In this document: piece after piece, positions 1 to 8,088 of the stretch
Layout of the letters: every line of letters begins with the position of its first letter
Numbering within the stretch: the first letter of the stretch is position 1
Assembly (NCBI GenBank): GCA_027080775.1
Contig: JALWPV010000011.1
Coordinates: forward strand, 62,001-126,000
DNA length: 64,000 nt
Direction: 5' to 3'
Origin: Acidilobaceae archaeon
GTDB lineage: Archaea; Thermoproteota; Thermoprotei_A; Sulfolobales; Acidilobaceae
Made by a program: the position numbers and the translations under genes
Notes under the pieces: generated by a model
The model's input: the letters and a program-made list of their open reading frames with translations, nothing else
What the model was told of the DNA's origin: nothing
Database searches by the model: none

Positions 1-1
1 C

Positions 2-460
2 TACGAGCCGGTCGAGCATAAGGTCGGCCTCCTCGAGGCCCTAGCCGAGGGAGGCGTGGGGGAGGTTGACGCGGTCGCTAACCTCTCCCTCGTGCTCTCC
101 GGCGAGTGGGGTAGGGTCGAGGAGGAGGTCTCCTCGCTGGCTGACGCCGCGAGGTCAGCCGGGGTCAAGTTGAAGCTCATCGTGGAGGCCCCAGTGCTAA
201 GCGACGAGCAGCTCGCCCGCCTAGCCTCCATAGCCAGAGGGGCCCGTGTCGACTACCTGAAGACCAGCACCGGCGTCATCTCCAAGGGGGGCGACCCCTA
301 CACGGTCGCCAGGCTCTACAGGGTCGCAGGAGGCGTGCCAGTCAAGGCTGCGGGTGGTATAAGGACCGGCTACGACGCCCTCATGGCCATAGCAGCTGGC
401 GCAGCCAGGATAGGGGCGTCGAGCTACAGGAGGATAGTCGAGACGCTGCCCGTGGGGTAA
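2..460 (+). CDS. deoC: Deoxyribose-phosphate aldolase, C-terminal part
   Basis: The reading frame is open from base 2, so the gene starts outside the window. DeoC cleaves 2-deoxyribose-5-phosphate to glyceraldehyde-3-phosphate and acetaldehyde, feeding deoxynucleoside carbon into central metabolism. The family hallmarks are visible: KLIVEAPVLSDEQL, then the Schiff-base lysine region VDYLKTSTG, then VKAAGGIRTGYDAL and a C-terminal IGAS phosphate-binding segment. About 152 residues are present, roughly the last two thirds of a normal 220-240-residue protein. It lies 28 bases upstream of the next gene on the same strand. Confidence 0.93.
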   Translation, partial: YEPVEHKVGLLEALAEGGVGEVDAVANLSLVLSGEWGRVEEEVSSLADAARSAGVKLKLIVEAPVLSDEQLARLASIARGARVDYLKTSTGVISKGGDPYTVARLYRVAGGVPVKAAGGIRTGYDALMAIAAGAARIGASSYRRIVETLPVG

Positions 461-488
461 GGGCTCTACACCCTGGGGGAGGGCCCCT

Positions 489-1952
489 GTGGGGTGCAAG
501 GATAGGATAGTACTCCTCACGAGCAGGGCTGCTGAGAGAATAGTTAGGCACTTCGCCTCGGAGTTCGACTGCGTCGAGGTCGAGGTACTACCTGTTAATG
601 TCGCATCATTCCTGAGCGCCGAGGCGCTTGAGGCCCTCATCGAGCGTGACCCAGGGCTCCTCGAGAGGCTTCGAGGGGCAAGCCTCGTGGTTGCCCCCGG
701 CCTTGTCAAGGGAGACCTCTCACGCCTCTCGGAGAGGCTGGGGGTTGAGGTTGTCAAGGGGACCCGCTCAGCCTCTGGCATCCCAGCGCTGCTTGAGCAC
801 ATAAAGTCCGGGGGGAGGCTCTCACCTAGGGAACCGGCTGATTACGTAATAGGCGGTAGGGCTAAGCTGAGGGCCGAGAGGACCCTGAGGCTAGGCCCCG
901 TGGAGGTACCCCTCAGGGGCCCCCCGCTCCTCGTGGCCTCGGAGGTGCCTCCGGGCCGGGAGGCCCGTGAGGCCGCCAGACTCGTTGGGGAGGGCGCAGA
1001 CATCATAGTGATTGGTGTCCTACCCAGCGATGACCCTAGCCGGGTCAAATCCTCTGTCGCGGAGGCTCTCGACGCCTCCTCGGGCAGGGCAGCTGTCCTA
1101 GCCGAGGCCCCCACACCAAACCATGCGAGGGCTGCCGTGGAGGCGGGGGCGCATGGAGTGGTTGCCTCTCCGGAGGTGGCTCTGGCGTCCTCCGAGCACC
1201 TAAGGGGGCTAGCCGCTGTTGTCGGCGAGCGGGACGTTGACAGCCTCTTCCTCGCGCTGGAGGCCCTCAAGTCGCGGGGTGTCAGTGTCATAGCTGACCC
1301 CGTGGTCGACGCCCCCCTGATAGGGTTCGCCTCGAGCCTGGAGAGGTACATCGAAGCCTCCGAGAGGCTCGATGCACCCCTGGTTTTCTCGGCGGCCAAC
1401 GCGTCCACGGAGGTTGAGGCCGACACCCACGGTATCCACGCCCTGCTGGCCGCCGTCGCCCTAGAGGTCGGGGCCAGCATCTACTACGTGGTCGAGGATA
1501 GGTACAAGGACGTCCACTCCACGGCGGAGGCCGCCGAGGCCGTCTCCCTGGCTGAGAGGGCCTATGAGGCCAGCCTCACCGAGAGGGGCCTCGCTAGTAG
1601 GCTACTCATACTAAAACAGGCCCAGCCACCCCCACCGCCTAGGCTACCCCCGGGTAGGAGAGTAAACAACGTGCCTCCGACACTGGACCCCGCGGGGTAC
1701 TTTATAGTTGACGTTGACCACTCACGCGGCGTCATCATTGTGGAATTCCGGGGCGCCCGGGGCACCCTGAGGCTCGAGGGTAGGAGCGCTAGAGACCTAG
1801 CTAGGGCCATGCTCCGCGAGGCCAGGGTCTCCCTGGAGCACGCGGCCTACCTGGGGTACGAGCTCTGCAAGGCCGAGCAGGCTCTTAGGCTCGGGCTTAC
1901 ATACATACAAGACGAGGACCTCCTCAGGCCCCCGTGGGTGGCGGATGCTTGA
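489..1952 (+). CDS. Dihydropteroate synthase-related protein
   Basis: 487 residues. The protein resembles the archaeal dihydropteroate synthase-related family (TIGR00284 type): an N-terminal archaea-specific part, then a TIM-barrel-like DHPS region with GEGADIIVIG and VSVIADPV segments, then a C-terminal domain. Methanogen relatives are discussed for pterin synthesis, but the substrate in Crenarchaea is not established, so the function is inferred only at family level. The GTG start at 489 has a purine-rich site (GGGGGAGGG, about 475-483) at good spacing. Its stop codon overlaps the probable TTG start of mevalonate kinase, which suggests translational coupling. A proline run near residue 380 separates the two halves. 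Confidence 0.8.
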   Translation: MGCKDRIVLLTSRAAERIVRHFASEFDCVEVEVLPVNVASFLSAEALEALIERDPGLLERLRGASLVVAPGLVKGDLSRLSERLGVEVVKGTRSASGIPALLEHIKSGGRLSPREPADYVIGGRAKLRAERTLRLGPVEVPLRGPPLLVASEVPPGREAREAARLVGEGADIIVIGVLPSDDPSRVKSSVAEALDASSGRAAVLAEAPTPNHARAAVEAGAHGVVASPEVALASSEHLRGLAAVVGERDVDSLFLALEALKSRGVSVIADPVVDAPLIGFASSLERYIEASERLDAPLVFSAANASTEVEADTHGIHALLAAVALEVGASIYYVVEDRYKDVHSTAEAAEAVSLAERAYEASLTERGLASRLLILKQAQPPPPPRLPPGRRVNNVPPTLDPAGYFIVDVDHSRGVIIVEFRGARGTLRLEGRSARDLARAMLREARVSLEHAAYLGYELCKAEQALRLGLTYIQDEDLLRPPWVADA

Positions 1953-2938
1953 GCCCGGAGCCAAGGCTCGCTGTGGCGTCAGCCCCCGGCAAGGTCATAC
2001 TGCTGGGGGAGCACTTCGTAGTGAGGGGTTCGAGGGCCCTAGTCGCCTCGATAAGCCTCCGGGTCCGCGTGGAGGTGGAGCGCAGGGGATCCTGGCCCTC
2101 CATAATAGAGAGCGAGGGGCTGGGGTCCCGGGCCCTCCTAAGGAGGAACCTAAGGCTCGAGGGGCCCGCCGAGTTCGAGCCATTCAAGGCTATACTCGGC
2201 CTCCTCCACTCCAGAGGCTGGAGCCTCGAGCCCTTCAGAGCGCGCATAACGGGCGGCCTACCAATAGGAGCTGGCCTGGGGTCGAGCGCTGCCGTTAGCG
2301 CGGCCTTCGCCCTAGCCTATACGGCCCTCCTGGGATCCCCCGCTCCTCCCAGGGACCTCCTAGAGCTGGCCCTCGAGGGCGAGCGCGTGGTCCACGAGAA
2401 CCCGAGCGGCGTCGACAGCGCCATCGCAGTCCACGGGGGCTTCCTGGTCTATAGGAGGGGGGAGGAGCCCAGGAGGGTGGACCTCAGGCTCCCCGAGGGG
2501 TCGGTGCTCGTGATAGCGGATAGCGGGATCCCCCGGAGGACTGGCGACATCGTGCTCCACGTTCTCGGGAGGGCTAGAGCCGCTGGGAGGGCGTCCGAGG
2601 CCCTCTATAGAGCCGCCGACATCCTCATAGACGAGGCACTCAACGCCCTCAGGGAGGGGGACGCCCGGAGGCTGGGAGCGCTCATGGACCTAGCCCACGG
2701 TATGCTGGCTGGCCTCGGAGCCTCGAGCCGGGTGCTAGACGGGCTGGTCCACGCCGCGAGGGAGGCTGGCGCCTACGGCGCAAAGCTCACGGGGGCGGGC
2801 TGGGGTGGCTCCATAATAGCGCTTGTCCCGGGCGACGCCGTCGAGAGGGTTAGGGCCGCGCTCCTCGGAGCCGGGGCCAGGTGGGCCGAGGCGGTCTCCC
2901 TGGGGGGCCCCGGCGCGGTGCTGGAGCGTAAAACTTAA
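1949..2938 (+). CDS. mvk: Mevalonate kinase
   Basis: This GHMP-family kinase phosphorylates mevalonate with ATP in the pathway that makes archaeal isoprenoid lipids. Visible motifs are the N-terminal APGKVILLGEHFVV, the phosphate-binding loop PIGAGLGSSAAVS, and the C-terminal LTGAGWGGSIIAL. With the TTG at 1949, which overlaps the preceding TGA as TTGA and follows GGTGGCGG, the product is 329 residues, normal for the family. A GTG at 1934 would add five residues. The other mevalonate genes of the window lie about 36 kb away (38,081-41,980), so the pathway is encoded in two places. Confidence 0.95.
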   Translation: MSPEPRLAVASAPGKVILLGEHFVVRGSRALVASISLRVRVEVERRGSWPSIIESEGLGSRALLRRNLRLEGPAEFEPFKAILGLLHSRGWSLEPFRARITGGLPIGAGLGSSAAVSAAFALAYTALLGSPAPPRDLLELALEGERVVHENPSGVDSAIAVHGGFLVYRRGEEPRRVDLRLPEGSVLVIADSGIPRRTGDIVLHVLGRARAAGRASEALYRAADILIDEALNALREGDARRLGALMDLAHGMLAGLGASSRVLDGLVHAAREAGAYGAKLTGAGWGGSIIALVPGDAVERVRAALLGAGARWAEAVSLGGPGAVLERKT

Positions 2939-2956
2939 AAACTCTCCTTGAGGGGG

Positions 2957-2965
2957 TTATAAGCG
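2957..2965 (+). promoter_or_regulatory. Candidate TATA box of tfb
   Basis: GTTATAAGC lies about 50 bases upstream of the TTG start of tfb, in the only gap between it and mevalonate kinase. A second AT-rich stretch, ACTTAAAAAC, overlaps the end of the kinase gene (about 2,932-2,941). Either could serve. The choice rests on spacing alone. Confidence 0.4.
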
Positions 2966-3013
2966 ATACGCCCCCCTTCAGGGGCTTTATCGTTTAAGTT
3001 GGAGGGTGGCATA

Positions 3014-4027
3014 TTGTCGGAGAAAAAGCCTCGGGGAGAATCCGAGGCCTGCCCCCCCGAGTACATAGTTTACGACCCCGAGAGGGGGGTCAGGGTCTGC
3101 ACGCTGAACGGCCAGATCATAGAGGACGTGGTTATCGATGAGAGGGTGGACTACAGGGCCTACGATGAGGAGGAGAGGAGGCGCCGCGCCCGCGTCGGGG
3201 GCCCCCTTTCGCCCGCGAAGCAGCACATGGGCGTGACGGTTGGCTACGCCATCCCGGCGACAGGCAAGCCCCGGGGGCTAAGCAGGACGAGGAGGCTAGA
3301 GGCCATCCGCAGGGCACTCGCGTACGGCACCACGCTAACCAGCGTCGAGAAGAATATTAACCAGGCCCTCAGGAAGCTGGACGACCTAGCCCAGGCCCTG
3401 GATGTGCCGCAGCACGTCAAGGAGGAGGCCGCGAGGATCTACAGGGAGGCGGCCCAGAAGGGGCTCACGAGGGGTAGGAGCATAGAGAGCGTCGTAGCCG
3501 CAGCCCTCTACGCTGCATGTAGGAGGCTCCAGATCGCCTGTAGCATACAGAGGATAGCAGAAACACTAGGCTTCAGGGAGGGCACGGACCCGAGGAGAGA
3601 GATAGCCAGATGCTACAGGCTACTCGTCAGGGACCTAGGGCTCAGCATACCCGTGATAAACCCCGAGAACTTCGTCAGCCAGATAACGAGCGAGCTGGGC
3701 CTCCCGGATAGCGTCGCTGCCGAGGCCGTTAAGATAGTCAGGCTAGCTAAGGAGGCGGGTATAACGGCGGGCAAGGATCCCAGCGGGGTAGCCGCCGCGG
3801 CCGTCTACATCGCGGCGATCAAGCAGGGCTTCAGGAAGACCCAGAAGGACGTCGCGAGCAAGGCTGGTGTCACGGAGGTTACTGTGAGGAATAGGTACAA
3901 GGAGATAGTCCAGTACATAAAGGACAAGCTCGGTATCGACATAGAGAAGATCGAGCAGCAGAGGCTGAAGCAGGCGAAACAGGAGAAACAGGCCAAGAGC
4001 AAGGCGAGGGCTAAGGCAAAGGGCTAG
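3014..4027 (+). CDS. tfb: Transcription initiation factor B (TFIIB homologue) with a degenerate zinc ribbon
   Basis: TFB bridges TBP-DNA and RNA polymerase at archaeal promoters. The two cyclin-like repeats are intact (about residues 100-310), including the second-repeat helix-turn-helix KTQKDVASKAGVTEVTVRNRY, and the B-reader region is present. The N-terminal zinc ribbon is not intact: it reads CPPE...CTLN, so only two of the four expected cysteines remain (about residues 13 and 29). A lysine-rich tail ends the protein. TTG at 3,014 is preferred because GGAGGGTGG precedes it, although a TTG at 2,999 is in frame. The stop overlaps the convergent AOR stop in a shared CTAG. Confidence 0.96.
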   Translation: MSEKKPRGESEACPPEYIVYDPERGVRVCTLNGQIIEDVVIDERVDYRAYDEEERRRRARVGGPLSPAKQHMGVTVGYAIPATGKPRGLSRTRRLEAIRRALAYGTTLTSVEKNINQALRKLDDLAQALDVPQHVKEEAARIYREAAQKGLTRGRSIESVVAAALYAACRRLQIACSIQRIAETLGFREGTDPRREIARCYRLLVRDLGLSIPVINPENFVSQITSELGLPDSVAAEAVKIVRLAKEAGITAGKDPSGVAAAAVYIAAIKQGFRKTQKDVASKAGVTEVTVRNRYKEIVQYIKDKLGIDIEKIEQQRLKQAKQEKQAKSKARAKAKG

Positions 4028-5856
4028 GGCCTGAGGCCCACTATCGAGTCCAGGGTCTCCACCGTGAAGTCTAGGCCCAGCCTCTCCAGGGTCGACCTCC
4101 TGGGCACCCCGCGCTCGTCCCAGCCCCTCTGCTCGTAGTAGGAGTCTAGGAGAGCCCTGAACGAGTCAAGGTCGAGCTTGCTGCCGGCCAGTGGGCCCTT
4201 GGTTAGGGGGTCCTTGAACCACCTGGCCGGGGGCATGTCTAGGCTCCTATCCCAGCCCCCCAGCTCCCTTATCCAGAGCGCCCGTATGAGCGCATAGATC
4301 CTGTCGGCCACCGCGTAGAGCTCGTCCCAGGTGTAGCGTATACCCGTCGCGTGGTAGAGTAGCTTGGGGTAGTAGTCCAGGTCTAGGCCCAGCTCCACCC
4401 AGGGCAGCCTACACGTGGTGAAGCTCTCGAAGAGCCCGCCCCTAATCCTCTGCAGCTCTATGACCTTGGCAGCCTTCTCCGGCCCGTAGGAGAATCTGTC
4501 GGTGGCCACCTCCCAGCTTATGACCCAGGCATCCTTGTGGTGGGCGCCTATTGGGCTCGTGGCGTAGGCAAGGGCCATGCCCGGGGCCGCGTGGCAGTCG
4601 TAGGCGCTGACCTCGAGGCCCTTGACCTGCATGGCGTACCTCATGGAGTCGCCCCCCAGCTTCTCGGCCGCCCTCCGCGTGCCCTCCGCTAGGAGGTTGC
4701 CTAGCTCCGTCTCCCTGAGGGCTATCTCCCTGGTCAGCTCCGCGAACCTGTCGAAGTCGCCCCACTCTATCCTCTCCTCTATCAGGCCCTGCTCGCTCGC
4801 CTCGGCAGCGAAGGCCAGCACTGAGCCGAGGCTTATGGTGTCCATGCCGTACTGGTCCGCCAGCCTATTCAGGACTCCCACCTTCGACAGGTCCCCCAGG
4901 CCTATGTTGCTGCCGAGCATCGCGACGTTCTCGTAGTCCAACTCGCTCAGCTCGCCCTCCGCGTCCCTTATCACGTTGCCGCAGGGCATGTTGCAGTTGG
5001 GGCAGCTCCTCTGTGTAACCTTGAGCTCCTCCATCCTGTAGCCGTCTATGCCCTTGTAGCCCTCGAACACGCCCTCCCTGAAATTGTAGGTGGGTAGCAC
5101 GCTGTTCTCCTGGGCCCAGTCAACGGTAGCCATGGTGCCCTGGCGTATCCAGAAGTTGTAGCCCTTCTTCCTCCTCACGTCCGCGTAGGCCTGGGCTCCG
5201 AGCTTCTTGAGTCCCTTCTCGTCGAAGAGGTTGAAGCCGCCTGTGCCTATTACCACGACTGCCTTCAGGTTCTTAGAGCCCATGACCGCCCCCATGCCGG
5301 GCCTGCCGCCGCTCCTACCCTCCTGGCTTATCACGGTTGCGAACCTCACCATCTTCTCCCCAGCGGGGCCTATCACGAGGATGCCCGCCTGCTTGCCGTA
5401 CTCGCTCCTAAGGGCCCTCTCGGCGCGCCACGTGTCGAGCCCCCAGAGGTGCTCGGCGTCGACGAAGTCGACCTTGCCATCCCTCACGACGAGGGTCGTG
5501 GGCTTCTCGGCCCTACCCTTGACCACGATGGCGTCTATGCCGGCCCTCCTCATGTGAACCGATGCGAGGCTCCCAATATTGCCGTCTCCATACCCCCCGG
5601 TTAGGGGGCTCTTGGCGGCTATCACCATCTTCCCGCTGCTGGGCAGGGGCAGGCCCGTCAGGGGCCCCACAGCGAACACGAGGAGGTTCTCGGGCCCCAG
5701 GGGATCGGCTCCCCGGGGCAGGTACTCCCACAGGATCCTCGCAGCCAGGCCCCTACCGCCTATGAACTTCTGGGCCCACTCACCGGGGTAGCCTACTAGC
5801 TTGTACTCGCCACGCGAGAGGTCTACCCATAGGATACTGCCATGCCACCCCTTCAA
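4024..5856 (-). CDS. aor: Aldehyde ferredoxin oxidoreductase family protein (tungstopterin enzyme)
   Basis: 610 residues from TTG at 5,856, the usual length for this family. These enzymes oxidise aldehydes, or in some members glyceraldehyde-3-phosphate, and reduce ferredoxin, using bis-tungstopterin and one 4Fe-4S cluster. The start WHGSILWVDLSRG, the pterin-site region GGRGLAARIL, the cysteines CPNCNMPC and a distal cysteine in FTTCRLPW are all visible. The substrate (AOR, FOR, GOR or WOR type) cannot be told from sequence alone. Reading upstream to 5,961 would add 35 arginine-rich residues lacking family features, so that start is rejected. It lies downstream of the small gene at 5,951-6,352, probably with its own promoter. 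Confidence 0.95.
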   Translation of the reverse strand: MKGWHGSILWVDLSRGEYKLVGYPGEWAQKFIGGRGLAARILWEYLPRGADPLGPENLLVFAVGPLTGLPLPSSGKMVIAAKSPLTGGYGDGNIGSLASVHMRRAGIDAIVVKGRAEKPTTLVVRDGKVDFVDAEHLWGLDTWRAERALRSEYGKQAGILVIGPAGEKMVRFATVISQEGRSGGRPGMGAVMGSKNLKAVVVIGTGGFNLFDEKGLKKLGAQAYADVRRKKGYNFWIRQGTMATVDWAQENSVLPTYNFREGVFEGYKGIDGYRMEELKVTQRSCPNCNMPCGNVIRDAEGELSELDYENVAMLGSNIGLGDLSKVGVLNRLADQYGMDTISLGSVLAFAAEASEQGLIEERIEWGDFDRFAELTREIALRETELGNLLAEGTRRAAEKLGGDSMRYAMQVKGLEVSAYDCHAAPGMALAYATSPIGAHHKDAWVISWEVATDRFSYGPEKAAKVIELQRIRGGLFESFTTCRLPWVELGLDLDYYPKLLYHATGIRYTWDELYAVADRIYALIRALWIRELGGWDRSLDMPPARWFKDPLTKGPLAGSKLDLDSFRALLDSYYEQRGWDERGVPRRSTLERLGLDFTVETLDSIVGLRP

Positions 5857-5909
5857 ACCCTGCCTGCACCCCCTACGTGTAGTACACCGCCTACACAACG
5901 GTTGCCGGG

Positions 5910-5917
5910 GGATTAAG
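5910..5917 (-). promoter_or_regulatory. Candidate TATA box of the AOR-family gene
   Basis: On the minus strand the sequence reads CTTAATCC within the 95-base gap upstream of the TTG at 5,856. The spacing would allow a leader of about 30 bases carrying the GGGGGTG ribosome site. Assigned by position and composition only. Confidence 0.35.
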
Positions 5918-5950
5918 TAGGATAGCCGGTGCCCCGGCTGGCGAGGCGGC

Positions 5951-6352
5951 CTAGCCAGCATCCTCCCCGCAGGCCTTAGCTATAGCTTCCACGAGGCCCC
6001 TGCAGGCCTCGAGCTTGACTCTAGCAGCCTGGGAGCCAGAGCGGGCCGCCGCCTCTAGGCCCTCGATCGCCCTGCATAGGGCCTCAGAGGGCTTGACCCC
6101 AGCCTTCTCGAGGACGCTGGGGTCCACCCTCCTCTCGATGGTCGTGATGTAGGGGAGGATGCCCGGGTGCCGGAGCTGCCGGAGCTTGAAGCCGTCGGGG
6201 TGTATGACCACTTCTACATCCCTGCCTATGACATAGGACACCTCGTGCTCGCCCGGCGGAGGCGCCAGGCACGCCACGAGATCCCAGCCAGTCTTGCCTG
6301 CGCATGGGCACCCGCTCAGGGCTCCCAGCCTCCTTATGACCAGCCCTTCCAC
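5951..6352 (-). CDS. Small protein of unknown function upstream of the AOR-family gene
   Basis: 133 residues from GTG at 6,352. I do not recognise the family. The N-terminal part contains CPCAGKTGWD and a CLAPPPGEHEV stretch. The rest is predicted alpha/beta with an alanine-rich C-terminal helix ending in cysteine-containing KACGEDAG. Four cysteines are spread over the chain (about residues 15, 17, 28 and 92) with more near the end, which could bind metal, but no known motif forms. It precedes the AOR-family gene on the same strand and is divergent from an HTH gene, so a role linked to the oxidoreductase is possible but is inference. The exact start is uncertain. Confidence 0.65.
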   Translation of the reverse strand: MEGLVIRRLGALSGCPCAGKTGWDLVACLAPPPGEHEVSYVIGRDVEVVIHPDGFKLRQLRHPGILPYITTIERRVDPSVLEKAGVKPSEALCRAIEGLEAAARSGSQAARVKLEACRGLVEAIAKACGEDAG

Positions 6353-6428
6353 CCTTTAATCCAGGGGGCTCCTCCACTCAATATGGCACTAACCCCGCAT
6401 AGGGCGCTGGAGACCCGGGGGCCGCCTG

Positions 6429-6818
6429 ATGGAGAAGCCGAAGTTCATCCACCTGCTAGGCAAGGATGCGAGGCTTAGGATCATAGAGGTGCTGGCCGCC
6501 ACTAGGTCGCATAAGGAGGTGGCTGAGCTACTCGGGGTCACACCGGCCGCTGTGACGAAGTACCTATCCAGGCGCACCCACCCAAGCGATAGGGTCCTGC
6601 TCAGGGCCATAGAGGCGGCGGCCCCCGAGGAGAAGAGGCGCATAGCCGAGATCGTAAGGGACGAGCTCCTCTCCGGCCTCAAGAGCTATATGGACTGGGC
6701 CATGGAGGAGGGGGTCTTCACCCGCGAGGACCTGCACCGCATGGAGGAGGTGGTATATGGGAGCGTGCTAGTCGCCGTCACCGCGGGTAGGAGGCTCCCA
6801 GGGAAGCCTCAGCTTTAG
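6429..6818 (+). CDS. Small helix-turn-helix DNA-binding protein
   Basis: 129 residues. Residues about 27-50 (SHKEVAELLGVTPAAVTKYLS) form a clear helix-turn-helix. The remainder is helical, with an acidic middle (EEKRRIAEIVRDEL) that may mediate dimerisation. It starts at ATG 6,429 after GGGGGCCGCC. It is divergent from the gene at 5,951-6,352 and thus placed to regulate that gene and the AOR-family gene; this is inferred from position. Its last 51 bases overlap the convergent gene at 6,768-7,187. Confidence 0.8.
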   Translation: MEKPKFIHLLGKDARLRIIEVLAATRSHKEVAELLGVTPAAVTKYLSRRTHPSDRVLLRAIEAAAPEEKRRIAEIVRDELLSGLKSYMDWAMEEGVFTREDLHRMEEVVYGSVLVAVTAGRRLPGKPQL

Positions 6819-7187
6819 GATCCTCCAGTACTCCCCCGCCTCGACTAGCCAACCCGCGAGGATACGGGCTATCCTCCTACGCGCCTCCCCCGGCTCGAGG
6901 CGCACTCCCAGCGCCTCGAGGACGGCCTCAGCGGCCACGTCGGGGTCCACCCTCTCCTCGAGGGCCGAGGCGAGCCTCTCAACCAGCTCTAGGGCCGAGC
7001 CGGTGCCGCCCTCAACGATTGACCTTAGGGACTCGAAGTCCTCCCGCCTCAGCGTGGAGGCCTCGATGAGATCCTCCCGGCCCCGCTGCCTCGCGAGCCT
7101 CCAGTAGGCGTATAGGGGCCTGTAGTCGCTCACTATTTTACCTGAGGCCCATGGAGGCCTCTCGGAGCCCGACAAGAGCCGGAGCAC
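6768..7187 (-). CDS. Protein of unknown function, divergent from HARP
   Basis: 139 residues if GTG at 7,187 is used. The frame stays open to GTG 7,289, but that would run into the 5' end of the HARP gene on the other strand. I do not recognise the family. The chain is mostly helical with many charged residues (YRPLYAYWRLARQRG, LRREDFESLRSIVEGG, then an arginine-rich region ending in WRILKLRLPWEPP). A shared AT-rich element at 7,216-7,223 could drive both this gene and HARP. The 3' end overlaps the convergent HTH gene by 51 bases. It may be a partner of HARP, but only its location suggests that. Confidence 0.6.
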   Translation of the reverse strand: MLRLLSGSERPPWASGKIVSDYRPLYAYWRLARQRGREDLIEASTLRREDFESLRSIVEGGTGSALELVERLASALEERVDPDVAAEAVLEALGVRLEPGEARRRIARILAGWLVEAGEYWRILKLRLPWEPPTRGDGD

Positions 7188-7215
7188 CCCCTGGAGGGTC
7201 TGGGCTGCATCGAGG

Positions 7216-7223
7216 AGTAATAG
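7216..7223. promoter_or_regulatory. Candidate bidirectional TATA element
   Basis: GTAATAGG is the only AT-rich stretch between the GTG at 7,187 (minus strand) and the TTG at 7,255 (plus strand). It sits about 30 bases from both starts, consistent with nearly leaderless transcripts in both directions. Confidence 0.35.
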
Positions 7224-7254
7224 GCCTCCAGCGGGCGGGCGAGGTGCCAGCCCC

Positions 7255-7887
7255 TTGGACGCGTACGTGCTCGACACAACGGCCGTCACGGAGGCCAGGC
7301 TCCGCAGGAAGCTTGGCGCTGAGAGCCTCGAGGCCGTTGTGCATAGGGTAGCCTCGCTGCTCCGGGAGGCCAGGCTCTCCCTCGGGGCTAGGTTCTACAT
7401 GACCCCCGCGACCTGGAACGAGCTCAGGAGGATGCTCCTCGGCAACGGGGTCAACCTGGACTCCGTCCAGGAGCTGGCGGCCTGGATAACGGTGAAGCCT
7501 CCCGACAAGCTGAGCGCCCGCCTGCCAGCCTCGGTCTTCAGCGAGTACGTGGCCGACGTCAGGAGGAGGCTCTACAGGGGACTCAGGGTGGCCGAGGCGG
7601 CCCTACGCAGAGCAGCCAGGGAGTGCCCCGGGGCCAGCGAGGAGTGCATAGGGAACCACATACGCGGCCTCAGGGACCGCTACCGAGAAGCCACCCGCAA
7701 GGGCCTCCTGGATAGCGTGGAGGACCTAGACACCGTCCTCCTAGCACTAGAGATACACGGCATACTAGTCTCAAGCGACGAGGGCATAAGGAGGCTCGCC
7801 GAGCAGCTGGGCATCATGATAATAGACCCCGAGGACTGGGTGGAAGCACTAGCAAGGATGATCCGGGCAACACACGAGAAGAAGTAA
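7255..7887 (+). CDS. HARP family protein (homologue of Aquifex RNase P; PIN-like nuclease)
   Basis: 210 residues. The whole chain matches the family once called 'RNA ligase partner' and now known as HARP, whose Aquifex member removes 5' leaders from pre-tRNA without an RNA subunit. The PIN-like metal site is present: VLDTTA with Asp7, EDLD with Glu156, Asp157 and Asp159, and SSDEG with Asp175. The family helix FSEYVADVRRRLYRGLRVAE is also clear. Archaeal homologues studied elsewhere are accessory to the RNA-based RNase P. It starts at TTG 7,255 after GAGGTG and lies 41 bases upstream of two tRNA genes on the same strand, which fits a tRNA-processing role. Confidence 0.92.
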   Translation: MDAYVLDTTAVTEARLRRKLGAESLEAVVHRVASLLREARLSLGARFYMTPATWNELRRMLLGNGVNLDSVQELAAWITVKPPDKLSARLPASVFSEYVADVRRRLYRGLRVAEAALRRAARECPGASEECIGNHIRGLRDRYREATRKGLLDSVEDLDTVLLALEIHGILVSSDEGIRRLAEQLGIMIIDPEDWVEALARMIRATHEKK

Positions 7888-7890
7888 CAA

Positions 7891-7899
7891 CAATAAACC
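7891..7899 (+). promoter_or_regulatory. TATA box of tRNA-Thr
   Basis: CAATAAACC lies about 30 bases before the tRNA-Thr 5' end. The same core CAATAAACCCC precedes tRNA-Asn at the same distance, which supports both calls. Confidence 0.6.
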
Positions 7900-7927
7900 C
7901 CAGCCACGCAACACGCAAGCCAGGGGA

Positions 7928-8040
7928 GCCGCCGTAGCTCAGCGGTAGAGCGCCGGCCTCGTATGGAGCCCCAGGGGCCAGCCCGAAGTCGCCCCCGGGA
8001 GAGCCGGTGGTCGCGGGTTCGAATCCCGCCGGCGGCTCCA
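7928..8040 (+). tRNA. tRNA-Thr (CGT) with a 38-base intron
   Basis: The acceptor stem GCCGCCG/CGGCGGC, the D arm GCTC/GAGC, the T arm with TTCGAAT and an encoded CCA are all present, with U73 as expected for archaeal tRNA-Thr. The anticodon stem CCGGC (7,953-7,957) pairs with GCCGG (8,003-8,007). The loop carries CGT at 7,960-7,962. The best fit places an intron at the standard 37/38 site, about 7,964-8,001. It is GC-rich and can form the usual bulge-helix-bulge. Confidence 0.93.
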
Positions 8041-8053
8041 CACCACCCCCAAG

Positions 8054-8062
8054 CAATAAACC
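8054..8062 (+). promoter_or_regulatory. TATA box of tRNA-Asn
   Basis: CAATAAACC lies about 30 bases upstream of the tRNA-Asn 5' end and duplicates the element before tRNA-Thr. The two tRNAs therefore appear to be transcribed separately. Confidence 0.6.
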
Positions 8063-8088
8063 CCCACCCACAGGCCCGAGAGAGGGGC

